Origin: Gari tellinella
Taxonomy: Eukaryota; Mollusca; Bivalvia; Cardiida; Psammobiidae
Reading direction: 5' to 3'
NCBI GenBank assembly: GCA_922989275.2
Contig: OV277856.1
Location: 87,501,038-87,565,037 of the forward strand
DNA: 64,000 nt
The translations under genes and the position numbers were made by a program. Below are positions 21,420 to 32,894 of the stretch, in pieces (within the stretch, counting starts at the first letter, position 1; the number at the start of each line of letters is the position of its first letter). The notes beneath the pieces were generated by a model. That model ran no database searches and was not told where the DNA came from. It saw only the letters and a program-made list of their open reading frames with translations.

Positions 21420-22205
21420 AAAAAGTATGCTTGTAAGACGCTTGACTCAAATAACAAAACATTTAAATTTTGATGATAGTTTGTGTTACAGGTTGACTTA
21501 AAGCCATTAAACTAGTTTCACTATCCCTTCCTATTCGTGTGCGCACTCTTACTAGGGGGTCCTGTATACTTTTTTGTTTTTAGATGATCTCTGGTACGTT
21601 CTGGGAGCTTTTTGTGCCTTTAAAGCAGGTAAATACTAACATAAATCTATGCAAAATTTCGATTCAAACTAACAAATTGTTTAATGTAATTTTTCTGACC
21701 GGGTGTCTTTCGGCTATTTCTTACGGGCCTGACAGGGAGTGAAAAGTAAAACCGTTAGAGTGCAAACAGTTTGGATCCAATTCAGACACCCTCTTTCAAA
21801 GTATAGTGCATGTGACCGTTTAAAGAAGAATGGATGTGAAGCAAAACTCCTGCGTAAAGCTGCCAACTGCAGTTAACACTACAACTACGAACCATATCTT
21901 GTTCACCAGAGGTTAACTGTATCCATAGCAAAACTATTTTCTAATAGATAGACCAAAAGGTAAATTTCATCGACGAACACTTTTTTAAAATGTTCATTAA
22001 TTTATCTTATTAAAACTTTTTTTTATATTTATCTTAATTTACTTTAATAAATTAATAGCAATATAGATTGCTTATAATTTGGATTCATATCAAACGCCAG
22101 GTTTTGCGGTCTGATATCAGTATCCAGACTATGTCGTACTCCTTTTCATTTAAATTATGAAACTAAAGTTAAAAACAAATCATTGACTGTTAATTTCAAG
22201 TTAGC
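21420..22205. other. No supported gene
   Basis: AT-rich DNA. Small A-core traces (GCAAACAGTTTGGATCCAAT at about 21762 and TCATATCAAACGCCAGG near 22085) show old MITEs. Nothing else is recognised. Confidence 0.45.
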
Positions 22206-22211
22206 CAATGC

Positions 22212-22461
22212 TACAGTGGAGAATCTGTTATTCTTTCCCGTTTAAACGCAAACGTACGCAAACGCAAAGCACTAAATCGTAGAAAAGAACAACTTTTGGA
22301 CAATTCTGATATTTCATGTTTATCTTGGTGGCAAACAGTTTTGAGCCAGATCAGACGCCGGGTTACCCGGCGTCTGCTCTGGCTCCAAACTGTTTGTAAA
22401 AGAAAAAATAGTTTTAGCGTAAACGCGTTTATCGGGAAAGAATAACAGATTCTCCACTGTA
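22212..22461. mobile_element. T-family TA MITE (copy 4)
   Basis: TACAGTGGAGAATCTGTTAT to CAGATTCTCCACTGTA, flanked by TA. The core at 22332-22396 has TTTTGAGCCAGATCAGACGC and a GGGTTACCC tip, where copies 1 and 2 have GGGTAACCC. Same orientation as copies 1 and 2. Confidence 0.85.
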
Positions 22462-22802
22462 TTACTAGATAAGTGTTAATTATACTTTATTGTCGCAAAG
22501 CCAACTTCCTGCTAAGGTTCCAATATATTAGAAACGATTCTTGATTGATGAAGCCGTTCCAATTTTCCGCCATTTTATAAAGTATGTTAGGTGCAGAGAG
22601 AGCACGATTGTATTTCAATCACGTTTACACTAAACTAGATATGGTTTAACGCTTTCACTGGTAATTAATGTCCGCTAACAACTTCTGCCTTTGTTTCTCA
22701 AATTTCTACGACAAAACTATCTACATGTATATGGGTGGCAAACTTATTACATGTAGATCATGTTTCAAATAACAGCGCACTCAGTGTACAGGCGCGAGTA
22801 AG

Positions 22803-23025
22803 TTGACCCATTTGTGCCCACGATCCCATATATGGGACATAGGCAAACAGTGTAGACTCTGATCAGACGCCGCATTATGCGGCTTCTAATCAGAGTCTAC
22901 ATAGTGTGCTGATAGGAATTTCAATTTAAAACAAAAAAATGTTTTTTAGACAAGGCACCCCTTAGAAAACAATTAACTAATCCAATATAAAACATGGAAG
23001 AATCCACTTGGCGCAAACGAGTTAA
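22803..23025. mobile_element. D-family MITE with CArG-like palindrome
   Basis: Left end TTGACCCATTTGTGCCCACG (TTAA mutated to TTGA), right end TTGGCGCAAACGAGTTAA. After the left end lies CCATATATGG (22826-22835), a perfect CC(A/T)6GG palindrome. The core at 22843-22909 is GCAAACAGTGTAGACTCTGA / TCAGAGTCTACATAGTGTGC around CGCATTATGCGG. Confidence 0.8.
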
Positions 23026-23546
23026 CGCTTTAATTAGCTTTTTCGGCATTGAAGTCGCATAAAGTCGATTTTGCGTAACGTAGCGTCTGATCAGGATCAA
23101 AACTGTTCTTAAGTCATGCTTCATTGGATCTTACATTGAAACGATCTTAAAGACATCTCCTGACGACCTTTTGGACATAACGCCTTGCCAGACAATGTCC
23201 TTGCAAAAAGCCTTGGTCTTGTGCATATTGAACCATTGAAGCGTCTTATGTAAGACCCGACCTTTATATTTTTGATAGTTTGGTTAGAAATAACCATTGA
23301 AAAGCACTAGAGCATGTGTAAAATCTGGGCCTCATCATGTAAACTGAGATTGGTATACCGGTTTGCAGGATTAGCTGCAGGCTTTATCTCACCTATCGAG
23401 ACAATGGGGGTAGTCAATCAATGGACTGAGGAAAAGTCTTTAAACAACAGCATTGCAGCAGAAGACAATAAAGCGATGAAGGGGTAAACGTCTCACGATT
23501 AATATGGCGCCAAGAGGGTTAACTTACTGTCATGGTAGCACATCCT

Positions 23547-23795
23547 TTAACTCTTTGATCCTTAGTCACGCATATCAGCATACTTTACAAACAGTGTACC
23601 TGTGATGAGTACACTTGTCCTATGCAAACAGTGTTGTCCCTGATCAGAGGGTTCTTTAAGGAGTCCTCTATTCAGGGTATACGATGTTTGTCATTTTGAC
23701 ATAAATTGTAAAAATCAACCCTAAAAAATGAAAAATTGGATGGATTAAATTGAAACTAGAATTGTCCATTTCAGGTTTCAGGGAGGAAAGGGTTA
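23547..23795. mobile_element. E-family TTAA MITE
   Basis: TTAACTCTTTGATCCTTAGT to GGGAGGAAAGGGTTAA. Contains TACAAACAGTGTACCTGTGA, CTTGTCCTATGCAAACAGTG and an imperfect core CCCTGATCAGAGGGTTC / GAGTCCTCTATTCAGGG. Its right TTAA is immediately followed by CCCGTTGCCTGC, which looks like the start of another TTAA MITE (relic to about 23860). Confidence 0.75.
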
Positions 23796-23899
23796 ACCCG
23801 TTGCCTGCTTTTAGGAAACACTTTAGAGACTGATCAGACACGGCTATACCCTCATCTTAACGATATTTTAAGCTAGTAGATTAACAGTACAGTTAAATT

Positions 23900-24985
23900 T
23901 CCATTGCAGACAGCAACGGTGAAACAGGCGGTATTGTAGATGGTGATATATTAGTTAATAGTGTCGCATGCTTGCTTAAAAGATATATCTATATGTTAAA
24001 TCACTGTCGTTAAATAAACCGGGGCCTGTTTACGAATGTACCGATTGTATGGTCCTGGGCAGACACCAAGTACATCAGTATCGGGCATAAATTCAAATAG
24101 TCTGAGACTCAATTATTCATTTCTTAAATTCTAAATTGGAGAAATACATCTAACCAGTGCAAGGTTTAAATGAACCTGATGCTCTCTCTGGCATCGATCA
24201 ATCATTTTTAATCTCGAACCATAATTGAATTGACCAAGATCTGCGACATGCTTGGAATTTTCATAGAGTTTGGATTCTAGAAAAACAACGAAACATCGGC
24301 GTCTGATCAAAATCAAAGCGGGTTTACACTCGGTGATAGATTTTGTTCTGTACGAAAACTATTTAGATTATAAATCGGAGCAAATGTTGCAGATAACAAT
24401 TTGTAGCCAACGATATACCAACAACGTAAGCGACTAACGTTTCTGAAGATGAATAGGATGAAAAGCATACCTCATTTTCCTACATTTAATACTCCCCCAG
24501 ATATGCTGTAAAGGGTTTTGTGGAATGGTTGACATAAGTATGTCGATACTACTGCTTATAAACCTCCAAACTGCCACGATGTTGCCTGCAGCGATAATAT
24601 TTGTCGTCACTGTGTGTTCATTTTAATGTTTACTCATTGAAATATCGGCATGAGTGTCAAACAGTTTAGCTCCTAATTGGTCGGGAGATTCGGCGTCTGA
24701 GCAGACCCCAAACTTTTTTTTTTTAAAAACAAACTAATATAGTTTAGCTTGACAGGGAAGAAGTTCATCAGGAATAGTTCTTTGTATGCCTTAATTTCCG
24801 CTTTCATATATGACTGCCTTTTATCAATTACCTTATTAGCTGTATATTAATATGATCAGTGACGCATAATAGGGGTACGCGTATTCAATTCTGGATATTG
24901 TCAATGAATATTTTCACCATGGCAGTTGAGTTTTGTTTCTGATTAGCTTTTTGTTCACACCAAGGTCATAATATAACGGAACATC
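23900..24985. other. No supported gene; decayed A-type relics
   Basis: A worn A-family MITE lies near 24575-24765 (CTGCCACGATGTTGCCTGC ... AAATATCGGCATGAGTGTCA ... CTCCTAATTGGTCGG ... ACAGGGAAGAAGTT). The rest is AT-rich without recognised content. Confidence 0.45.
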
Positions 24986-24988
24986 GGT

Positions 24989-25192
24989 TTAACCCATTTT
25001 TGCCCACAGTCCTATATATAGGACATAGGCAAACAGTGTAGACTCTGATCAGAAACTACACTATTTATTGATAGAAATAACAATGGAAAACGAAACAAAT
25101 GAAAATTTAGACCAGGCTATCCTAAGATAAAAAATAGGGTGATCCAATATTTAAGCATGCAATAATCCATCGGGCGCAAAAGCACTAAAGTC
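24989..25192. mobile_element. D-family MITE with collapsed core
   Basis: TTAACCCATTTTTGCCCACA, then CCTATATATAGG, then GCAAACAGTGTAGACTCTGA. The expected GACGCCGC tip is missing: TGATCAGA is followed directly by AACTACACTATTTATTG. The right part AATCCATCGGGCGCAAAAGC lacks the final TTAA. Confidence 0.7.
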
Positions 25193-25778
25193 TCGCCTTG
25201 CAGGCGTGTTACATATTTTACATCGTATTAGTCTTATCCATACATCATGAGTAGCATCTTGATTTTACAACCATACTCATCAGTCTTAACGTCAGGTCAC
25301 TATTGACTCTAATAAAGTTGGCTCTAGTATAACTAGTTATTATCTAAGCAATCAAAGTATTACATTCAATTCGATAAAGGCGACAACGTTTTATCAAATG
25401 TGGCATAGACTGAGGACTCAAAGGCCAGCAACAAAACACTAATACGAAAACTAATCCATCTCATGTGAATATATCAATGGCGGACCGAACTGTGCCCGGA
25501 AATGACTGAGATAGGAACGTGTATTTGTCACTCGGAACAAAGAGTTTCTCATTCGATGTTATTCAAGAATATTATGAAAAATGTCGTATTAATTAACTGT
25601 CTCACCACTATTTTTTCGAGTCTGTTTGACTATTGCACCGCCAAAATATCGCCTGTAGCGATAGGATCAAAATCCAAACTGTTTTCAAGCCTGGAACATG
25701 GTTTGTTCTTAGTAGTTTTAACCATTATAAGACATAGTCGACTACATGTGCTTATAAGCGCATATAGTCAACTATGTC

Positions 25779-25997
25779 TGAACCCTTTGAGCCCTAGTCC
25801 CTTATATAGGCGTCCTTTTCAAACAGTGTACATGTGAAACGTTCACTTGTCCTATGCAAACAGTGAAGACCCAGATCAGAGGGCTCCAAAAGGAGCCCTC
25901 TGATCAGGGTATTCACTGTTTGTCGTAATGTTAAACATTTACAAAATCAACCCTTAAAAGTCAGAAATGGACTAGGCTAAAATGGAAACTGGATAAA
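25779..25997. mobile_element. E-family MITE with long perfect core
   Basis: TGAACCCTTTGAGCCCTAGT, AAACAGTGTACATGTGAAAC, CTTGTCCTATGCAAACAGTG, then core CCAGATCAGAGGGCTCC / GGAGCCCTCTGATCAGGGTA (about 25858-25921). The right part has ACAAAATCAACCCTTAAAAG but the terminal TTAA is not clear. Confidence 0.7.
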
Positions 25998-26037
25998 TTA
26001 TCTCTATACTCTAGCTGATGGTACCCTAGAGATTAAA

Positions 26038-26120
26038 ACTTAAAACAGGCTTAAAGTAAAGCAGAACGCGCCTTACGTTTTCTACTTCACTTTAAATCCG
26101 CTTCAAGTGATCACCTAAAC
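26038..26120. repeat. B-type core fragment
   Basis: ACTTAAAACAGGCTTAAAGT, AAAGCAGAACGCGCCTTACG and CACTTTAAATCCGCTTCAAG are a mutated B core. Flanking B ends are not found, though GTGATCACCTAAACATAT follows as in B copies. Confidence 0.55.
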
Positions 26121-26173
26121 ATATCCCGTTTATATAATCATGAATATATATTATAATATATGTGCGTTTATCC

Positions 26174-26570
26174 TAAATCACTTCACTGCCATGACCTCAT
26201 GTACTTTTAACAATTGTTATCTAATTTAGTTCTCAAGTTGGGAAGCCTTCCAGCTAGCTTGCAGAAAGTCGGAGGTTCTACCTAATTGTTTATTTTTGCC
26301 TGAAAAAGTGCATAAAGGGCTTATGGTGTATTCCTGCTCTCGTAATTATCTTGACGTTTCAATATGACTGAAATAGTGTTAAAGCGACGTAAAATCATAA
26401 AAAAATAAATATCAAGGTTAATTTCTATGTTCATGGACTAAGATTGTATCGCATTGTGGATTAAATAGTTAAGATCCTGATCAGACGCCGCGTCAAGCGG
26501 TGTCTGATCAATATCCTAACTGTTGGTAAATAACAATTTTAGTCAGGGTAAAGCAGCGGAGGGGTTTACG
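26174..26570. mobile_element. A-family MITE, apparently interrupted
   Basis: Left part CACTTCACTGCCATGACCTC ... TTTTAACAATTGTTATCT. Right part TTAAGATCCTGATCAGACGC with CGCGTCAAGCGGTGTCTGAT and GTAAAGCAGCGGAGGGGT. About 220 bp in between (26230-26450) is not A sequence and shows no clear ends, so the inserted segment is unidentified. Confidence 0.55.
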
Positions 26571-26879
26571 TGACAAGTAAAGACAAACGGTTTTATCAAA
26601 GATTTGATGAACGCCACTTTGAAGCGGACGTAATGATTATGGAGACACGGTAGGTCTTGCAAACTTTTTGTATCCTTTCATTGTATCCCCTTCCAATTAC
26701 AAAAATGTTTCCGAATATACGTTCTAAAACCTTATGCCCTTTGCAATTAAAAGAGTTATTCGGCGTCTTATCTAGCTCAAAACCGTTTGCGATTCAGATA
26801 TTAATGAATCGTTATCATTGTTGTCCGATTTTGCATTTTTCATGCACTGCATTTGCCGTTATGTTTGTTTAAGGTGGTT

Positions 26880-28140
26880 CACAGGTCTGCTTATTTCCTG
26901 TCGAACATCATTGAACCATTGATAAAATTGAAATATACCATATGGAGAGTGAACAATATTTTTTATAAAACAGTGTAACTCAATAACTTCTATACATTCA
27001 AGTAAATTGTACAGCCAATATCAGATAGTGTCAAAACAAAGATAGTTCATGAAATATTTACTGGCAATTTAATTGTTTTAAAAGTCAAAATCTTCAGAAG
27101 TCACTAAATTGCAAATTACAAAAAATCTAGATGTTGAAAGTACACTTATTTTAGACTTATTAGATAGATAATTAATTCAACTAGTCACCAATGTTTGATA
27201 ACTATCTACAACAGACTTTACTTTTTATATGTAACCAAGGTTCGGTTTGACTGTACTCCATTGTGCATATTTGATGATACAGACTATAGATAGTTAAAGT
27301 GTTATCATGTTATAGTCTATATCATTACTCACTATTTCCTGCATATATATGTACTTGTCAGTGGTCAGTGAGAGAGAGTGAGTGAGTTTGGCGGATGAAC
27401 TCATGCACGAGTGAGTAGTTAGCTGGTTGCCATGTGGCACCAATGTTAACCTAACATATCTCCGCACCCTAATATATCAGTCTGGCTCTATTCTCCCTTC
27501 TGTAAGGTTGATAATTATGTAATAAGTTCTCTTTAAGACTTTGATAAGTTAGTTTCCTACATCATCCGACCAGCTGATACGTTACTTAATTGAATTGTCA
27601 TTATACACGCATTGCTTAAAATACTAAACGGAAAGTTTAGTGTTAAGCGCGATCTGGGATCTGCAATAATTTAGAATGTTTTAGCCTTTTATTTACATAT
27701 TCTGTATATTTTGTTACAGACCTTTCGTGTACTATATAGCAATAAAGATACCGAACTCCGCCAGTGTTATTACTTCTTCCACGGCTACCCTGGTTACATG
27801 TACATGATTTCAAGAAATTCAGACAAACAATTAACACAAACAAACTTACCTCCCTTCAGTTCAACTTAAAAATGCTTTCAGCTCAAAAAATACCATAAGC
27901 CAAACCTGTAATAAGGGACAATTTGTATTAAGTACGTATCTCTTTAAAGTCAGATTACCGCTTAATGCATGATAAACATAATGAATAAAAGCTCCTTCAG
28001 GCTTTTTTGGCATTACTTTTGTCATGTGTTAAGCTGCCATCTGTCTTATAGGCTTTAAATCCACACAATGCTGTGTGTCAGTCATTTACCAAAGCGTTAT
28101 TGAACAAACTATATAGCGAACTATAATTTTAACCAACGAA
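26880..28140. other. No supported gene; relatively repeat-poor stretch
   Basis: This 1.2 kb is the longest stretch in which I recognise no MITE. It contains a short GTGAGAGAGAGTGAGTGAGT purine-rich run near 27367. Short frames have no domains. It may be unique intergenic DNA. Confidence 0.4.
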
Positions 28141-28149
28141 GACTAAGCA

Positions 28150-28235
28150 CAACATGTTTTGAATCGAATCGGACTCGAACATAGGATCTTTGGATTTCTA
28201 TCTAATCACTCTACCGACTGAGCTATCAAGCAAAA
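28150..28235 (-). repeat. tRNA-like sequence (pseudo-tRNA or SINE head)
   Basis: The minus strand reads TGATAGCTCAGTCGGTAGAG (canonical D-arm/A box) and, about 35 nt later, TATGTTCGAGTCC (B box). The T stem does not pair well and no clean anticodon stem forms. It is therefore more likely a tRNA pseudogene or SINE head than a working tRNA gene. Confidence 0.55.
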
Positions 28236-28641
28236 CACTGAAACTTATCAAACAGTTCTTTATGTAATTTTCCATTTCAAGCCTGTGCCAAAAAGGATTA
28301 TGTGAAAGTCATGAGCATTTCCGGAACTCGAGATGAGGGCTGCCCGCTTGAGAGTCACCTTAAACGGGGAAAACATAAAAACCTGGTCGTATCAAGTTCA
28401 TTACAGTGGTATTTTCGGGATAAACAAGAGTCATATTCCATGTCAGATTTAGCGCAATAAGGACTTTAAGACACATGTTTTGTTTTTGTTTTAAGACACA
28501 CATTAGGAATAATAAACTAATGTTTTTTCAGGAGTAAAACAGAATGCTGCTGTCTTTTATTGCTAATCGTCAATTATAGCATTAGACATTCACGAGAAAA
28601 AACTTTTTAATAAGATCTTAACTTTGTACAGTTGACTACTG

Positions 28642-28850
28642 TAACCCTTCACTATCAATCCCTACTACATTTACAGTAGTTAACAGTTTTGATCTTGATC
28701 AAACGCGGCGTCTGATCGGGATCAAGAATGTTTGCCACTCATTGCAATGTTTCTTAAGTATAAAAGTAAAGATGGCATCAATTTCTAAACTGTTTAGATA
28801 AAAAGAGATTGAGCAATGGAGCTGATGATGTCATGGCAGTGAAAGACAGG
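28642..28850. mobile_element. A-family MITE
   Basis: GTAACCCTTCACTATCAATC to GATGATGTCATGGCAGTGAA. The short core reads TTTTGATCTTGATCAAACGC / GGCGTCTGATCGGGATCAAG. Orientation is as in the copy at 10546. Confidence 0.7.
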
Positions 28851-29267
28851 CCATCACGTCAGAATGGCAGTAAACAGGTTCAACAACACCCTCTGTAATT
28901 TGCTAGAATAAAACAATAGTGCTGAATTGGCATCTTCTTTTGAAGTTTACAATTAGCACGGAATATGCGAGAAGCCCTATGATCACCATTTTCACTGGTT
29001 ACTAATTTGCAATATATTGCAGGAAACAACCCGTTAATAGTCATAAATGGATTCAACTTGGAATTGACAATTAAAAGTTTCTGGAGGGAGAGAGTTAAAC
29101 TAGTATCAGGATTTGCGCATATCTCATTTCTCCGTATTTTCAATTTGTAATGGACTTATGGACACGTAGAGTGAAAATACATGTGAACGGACATAGTCAC
29201 CATAAACCCTTTTTTTTCTCAATTCATAAACTAAGATTAATCTACAGTAAAACTTATGTGTAACCAT

Positions 29268-29713
29268 TTAACCCAGTTCACTGTCCTACCCCGAGTGCAA
29301 TGGTCATTTACAGTGGAGAATGTGTTATTCTTTCCCAATAAACGCGTTTACGCTAAAACTATTATTTGCAGTGCAAACAGTTTGGAGCCAATTATGGCCA
29401 ATTGGTGGCTCCAAACTGTTTGCCACCAAGATAAACATGAAATATCATAATTGTCCAAAAGTTGTTCTTTTCTACGTTTTAGTGCTTTGCGTTTGCGTAC
29501 GTTTGCGTTTAAATGGGAAAGAATAACAGATTCTCCACTGTACAATCAGTTAAAATCTTGATCAAACGCCGCTACTAATTAGCAATTCAGGATCAAAACT
29601 GTAAGATAGTAATAACGACAATTCTTTAGTCATTTACCTAACACTTGCATTTGAGAAATAATAGAAGACGACCATTGTTTAAGCAGATGCCACCACGGCA
29701 GTGAATGGGTTAA
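29268..29713. mobile_element. A-family MITE hosting a T-family insertion
   Basis: Left part AACCCAGTTCACTGTCCTAC...GAGTGCAATGGTCATT; right part CAATCAGTTAAAATCTTGAT ... GAGAAATAATAGAAG ... CACGGCAGTGAATGGGTTAA. The T element at 29309-29542 sits exactly between them, flanked by TA. Confidence 0.8.
29309..29542. mobile_element. T-family TA MITE (copy 5) with swapped core tip
   Basis: TACAGTGGAGAATGTGTTAT to CAGATTCTCCACTGTA, in the same orientation as copy 3. The core (29374-29422) keeps the outer arms CAAACAGTTTGGAGCC / GGCTCCAAACTGTTTG, but the inner GATCAGACGCC arms are replaced by AATTATGGCCAATTGGT. The outer arms thus survive without the inner ones. Confidence 0.85.
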
Positions 29714-29719
29714 TCAAGT

Positions 29720-30440
29720 AGTTAAGGCAAGTTTAATACAGTATACTGTTCATTGAATAACAGAAATAACGCAAAAACATGTAGCTTTATGGGAGCTTCT
29801 TCCATTATTTTGTCCTGTATTCAGCCTACTTGAACATTCTTCAGTTCTAAGTGAATGTTGTACACATACTTTGGTGTAGTTACAAAATCCGATTCTAGCA
29901 GTAAAATAGCTTTATCATGAATTCGCTCTCAGGAGACAGGCCAAAACGGAAGTCTCTATACAGACACGATTACGCTTGGAACCCTGAATATGTATCGTCT
30001 GGTCAACAAATATCCTATCTTTGAATTCTTAAACTGAATATTTCATTTCCACATTTGAGGATAAATGTTGCAAGAAAAAGAAACTTCAAATCTTGATCAG
30101 ACATTGAGCCACTCGTCGTCTGATAAAGAGATATTTTATTTGAGCCCGTCAAAGTAATTTCCACTATTAGAACAGATTACCGATGTGAAATGAATGGATT
30201 TGTACTGTAATTACAGAACTGCTGTGAGAGCTTCCGAACTGTCATTTTGACATTCTCTAATCTGCTTATATTCCCTCGATAGTAGATCATTGACTAACCG
30301 TGCTCCTTTGAAGTGCCAGATGACTTGTATTTTAAAACGTGTTTAGGGTAGACAGGACACCGGGTAGTAGTGTGGTCATTGATCAGAGTGCCAACTGTGA
30401 GTCTACTGAAGTGAATTTTCTGCATTCCAAAATAGATAAA
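29720..30440. other. No supported gene; core A relic
   Basis: A worn core lies near 30085-30135 (TTGATCAGACATTGAGCC then CGTCGTCTGATAAAGA). The remainder shows nothing recognised. Confidence 0.45.
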
Positions 30441-30459
30441 AGCAAAATTGTTGTTGCAG

Positions 30460-30800
30460 ACGGTGCGCCCCTCCCGACAACAACACCCAAAGGGAGACAA
30501 ATAGTGTATGTGTTGTTCAGAAGTTGTTATAAGGAGGGAAACTTAATACCCTTAGAGTGCATTTGCGTAATGCGGCGTCTGATCTGGATTCAAACTGTAT
30601 GCCACTCGTCTTTATATTTCTTCTGTCAAAATGTCCAATATGGAACTTTGAGGAAAAAAGCAGACGACAATTTTAAACATTTGATAGTCCAGCAGTGAAA
30701 GCGTTAAACATACATGTATTGTTTGGGTAACAGCGGCATTGGGGAAATCGTTGTTAGGAGTGACTCGTTGATTGGAGCGATGTGTCGGGAGGGAGAACAT
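30460..30800. mobile_element. F-family element (opposite orientation) with core A trace
   Basis: GGTGCGCCCCTCCCGACAAC, AAAGGGAGACAAATAGTGTA and TGTTATAAGGAGGGAAAC on the left; TGCGGCGTCTGATCTGGATT with CAAACTGTATGCC as the remaining core arm; AACAGCGGCATTGGGGAAAT and GATGTGTCGGGAGGGAGAAC on the right. The left core arm is largely lost. Confidence 0.5.
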
Positions 30801-31189
30801 GAGCAGAAAAGCGGGCGACATTGTCACGAAATAATGGGGTGAACATGGGTAAGATAATGGCGTCATAAAACACTAACAACAAATCAGTCCCTCTTGCATT
30901 CGTTCTCCATCTGTAGATTACTCGTAAAATTTGTCCATCTTATATAAGCCAGGACACAAATTTTATTGTTCGTTCCTATAGTGACATTAAAGGAGATTTA
31001 ACATACATGTTGACTGCCAATCTATACTAAACAGGCATTTGTATACAATTTGGGTCAATATGAGATATGACTGATTCGAGCCCAAACTGATTTACAAGCA
31101 TGCAGATATTTACTAAAATGAGAATATTTATGCAGAGTGTGCCATGGTGCTCATTATCCCCTGAAACTTCTAATGAACAATTACAGTTT

Positions 31190-31395
31190 GCAATAAAGGC
31201 CGGTCCAATTTGGACTATTAAGGTCTTTTTTAATAAATTCTAAAATGCCGAACAGTGAAGTCCCTGATCAGAGGGCTCCAGCAGGAGCTCTCTGATCAGG
31301 GCCGTAACTGTTTGCATAGGACAATCATACTCTTTATATGTATACTTTTGGTAAAGGACGCATATATAGTCAAAAGGGCTCAATGCATTAATAAT
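31190..31395. mobile_element. E-family MITE (reverse orientation)
   Basis: The core (31253-31314) reads GAACAGTGAAGTCCCTGATC, AGAGGGCTCC, GGAGCTCTCTGATCAGGG and AACTGTTTGCATAGGACAAT. This is followed by GGACGCATATATAGTCAAAA, the complement of the E left region. End TTAA motifs are not clear. Confidence 0.7.
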
Positions 31396-31399
31396 ACGA

Positions 31400-31835
31400 C
31401 TCAGACAGGCGGGTTTGGTATAGCCCATGCTGATCGTTGGTGTTTCATTTCAAGTCGTCAACAATATTAAATTTCCATTCAATTACTGAGCCATTGAATT
31501 CCGTCTGGTCTCTGTCAACTTCACACTTTAAAGCCTAACGTGTTGTCAAGAAGCCTATACTTTATATTTAGTAATCAATCTGGTCTAAGAATCCGCCCAT
31601 AAACACATTGACTTCAGATTCTAAAATACGAGTCCTTGTCCGTTTATTCATCTTTTTTCAGCAAAATTGGAATGAAAGAGTACTGAAAACAGACTGAATT
31701 TGACACAAGTTGGTTATTTCAGATGTCCATGGAATGCGACATTTAGATGCATGTTTACCGTAATGACCCCACATATGTTCTGCTTATACCGTTTCTTTCT
31801 CGTTGTACCCTTTCACTGCCGCGAACCCGTCTCTG
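31400..31835. other. No supported gene
   Basis: No coding or repeat signal that I can name, except CCCTTTCACTGCC at 31808, a lone A-type end just left of the complete A2 element. Confidence 0.45.
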
Positions 31836-31837
31836 CG

Positions 31838-32084
31838 TTAACCGTTTCATGATCAAATTATTCGGGAGATGTTTACCCCTTCACCGCTTTGTTGTCGTCT
31901 GCTTCAGTATTGTTGTCATCATGACACGTTTCAAAGTTAGATTTAAGGTTGCATGACTTAATCAATATGGATAAAAGTGTCGAACAGTTTGGGTCCTGAT
32001 CAGACGCCACGTTACGCGGCGTCTGATTAGGACCAAACTGTTTGTAAACGCGCTTTACGGCGTCACTGAGTGTGAAAGGGTTAA
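31838..32084. mobile_element. A2-subfamily TTAA MITE
   Basis: TTAACCGTTTCATGATCAAA to GAGTGTGAAAGGGTTAA. The core at about 31979-32044 is CGAACAGTTTGGGTCCTGAT / TCTGATTAGGACCAAACTGT around ACGTTACGC. GGGTCC/GGACC replaces GGATCC/GGATCC of family A on both arms together. Confidence 0.8.
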
Positions 32085-32358
32085 TCAGAAGTTGCCGTTT
32101 GCTTTAACTTTTCAATTCACATTTAACGGGGTTTATTTAAAACGATGACATTAGTTTCTACCCGTTTAGATCCTGACCAGATGCTGCTTTACGCGGCGTC
32201 TGATCAAGATGCAAATTGTTTGTAAAAAGCAATTCCACCCCATGTAAGGCGGTAAAGGGAACATCTAGGACCAAATATAAGAAGAAATGAGTTGAAATAG
32301 AAACAATGTCTGTTTTAAAAGTACTGACGATATGTACATTTCAAAGAGTTAGGAGCCA

Positions 32359-32601
32359 GGGGCCCGTTTCATAAAACTTCTTACGACAAATGTTGTCGTA
32401 AGTCAGATTATAAAAGTCTAAATTATTATTTATTTCTCCATCTAATCCTGTCTTGTGACATCTTTTTGGAATCGTCTTGAAAAGACGATTCCAAAAAGAT
32501 GTCACAAGACACGATTAGATAGAGAAATCACAGAATAAATGTATTTTAAAGTTTTGACTTACGACATCATTTGTCGTAAGATGTTTTATGAAACGGGCCC
32601 C
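32359..32601. mobile_element. G-family foldback MITE, best-preserved copy
   Basis: GGGGCCCGTTTCATAAAACT to its complement, then TTCTTACGACAAATGTTGTC / GACATCATTTGTCGTAAG. The central perfect palindrome is TTTTTGGAATCGTCTTGAAA and its complement, flanked by ATCCTGTCTTGTGACATC arms. Nearly the whole 243 bp can fold back on itself. Confidence 0.85.
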
Positions 32602-32639
32602 AGATCAGGAACTGAGTTGTTATAGCTTTCAAAGGTGTG

Positions 32640-32890
32640 CCAGAATATTCTCTCCTTCTTCAGTGCTCCCTCCCTAAACCGATCCTTTGAACAACGATTC
32701 GCTCCCTACTGCAAAACATGTGGCTGTTCCATAAACAAGACAATTATGCTGCAATATTGTCTGATTGAAATTATCCTCTTCGTTTTTTCTCAAAGTCATA
32801 TAATGGACATTTTGACAGAAAACCACGAATCGACGAGTGGCAAACAAATGCAATCCTGATCAGAGCCCGTGTTGAACAGGGTTAGGTTAG
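32640..32890. mobile_element. F-family element
   Basis: ATTCTCTCCTTCTTCAGTGC, TCCCTCCCTAAACCGATCC, ACAAGACAATTATGCTGCAA, TTTTTTCTCAAAGTCATATA and GACGAGTGGCAAACA follow the same order as 2486-2700. The core is reduced to CCTGATCAGAGCCCGTG. Confidence 0.5.
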
Positions 32891-32894
32891 AAAA

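Noticed and set aside
21203..21421. Cysteine-rich 72-residue peptide (possible secreted peptide)
   Set aside because: The cysteine-rich stretch coincides with an F-family repeat (TGTTGTTTCGG...AGTTGTTGTAGG), and there is no signal peptide.
25502..25837. 111-residue plus-strand frame
   Set aside because: It crosses into an E-family MITE; no recognisable domain, and composition is like the surrounding DNA.
28150..28235. Functional tRNA gene
   Set aside because: A and B boxes are present, but the T stem and anticodon stem do not pair properly; it is better treated as a pseudo-tRNA or SINE head.
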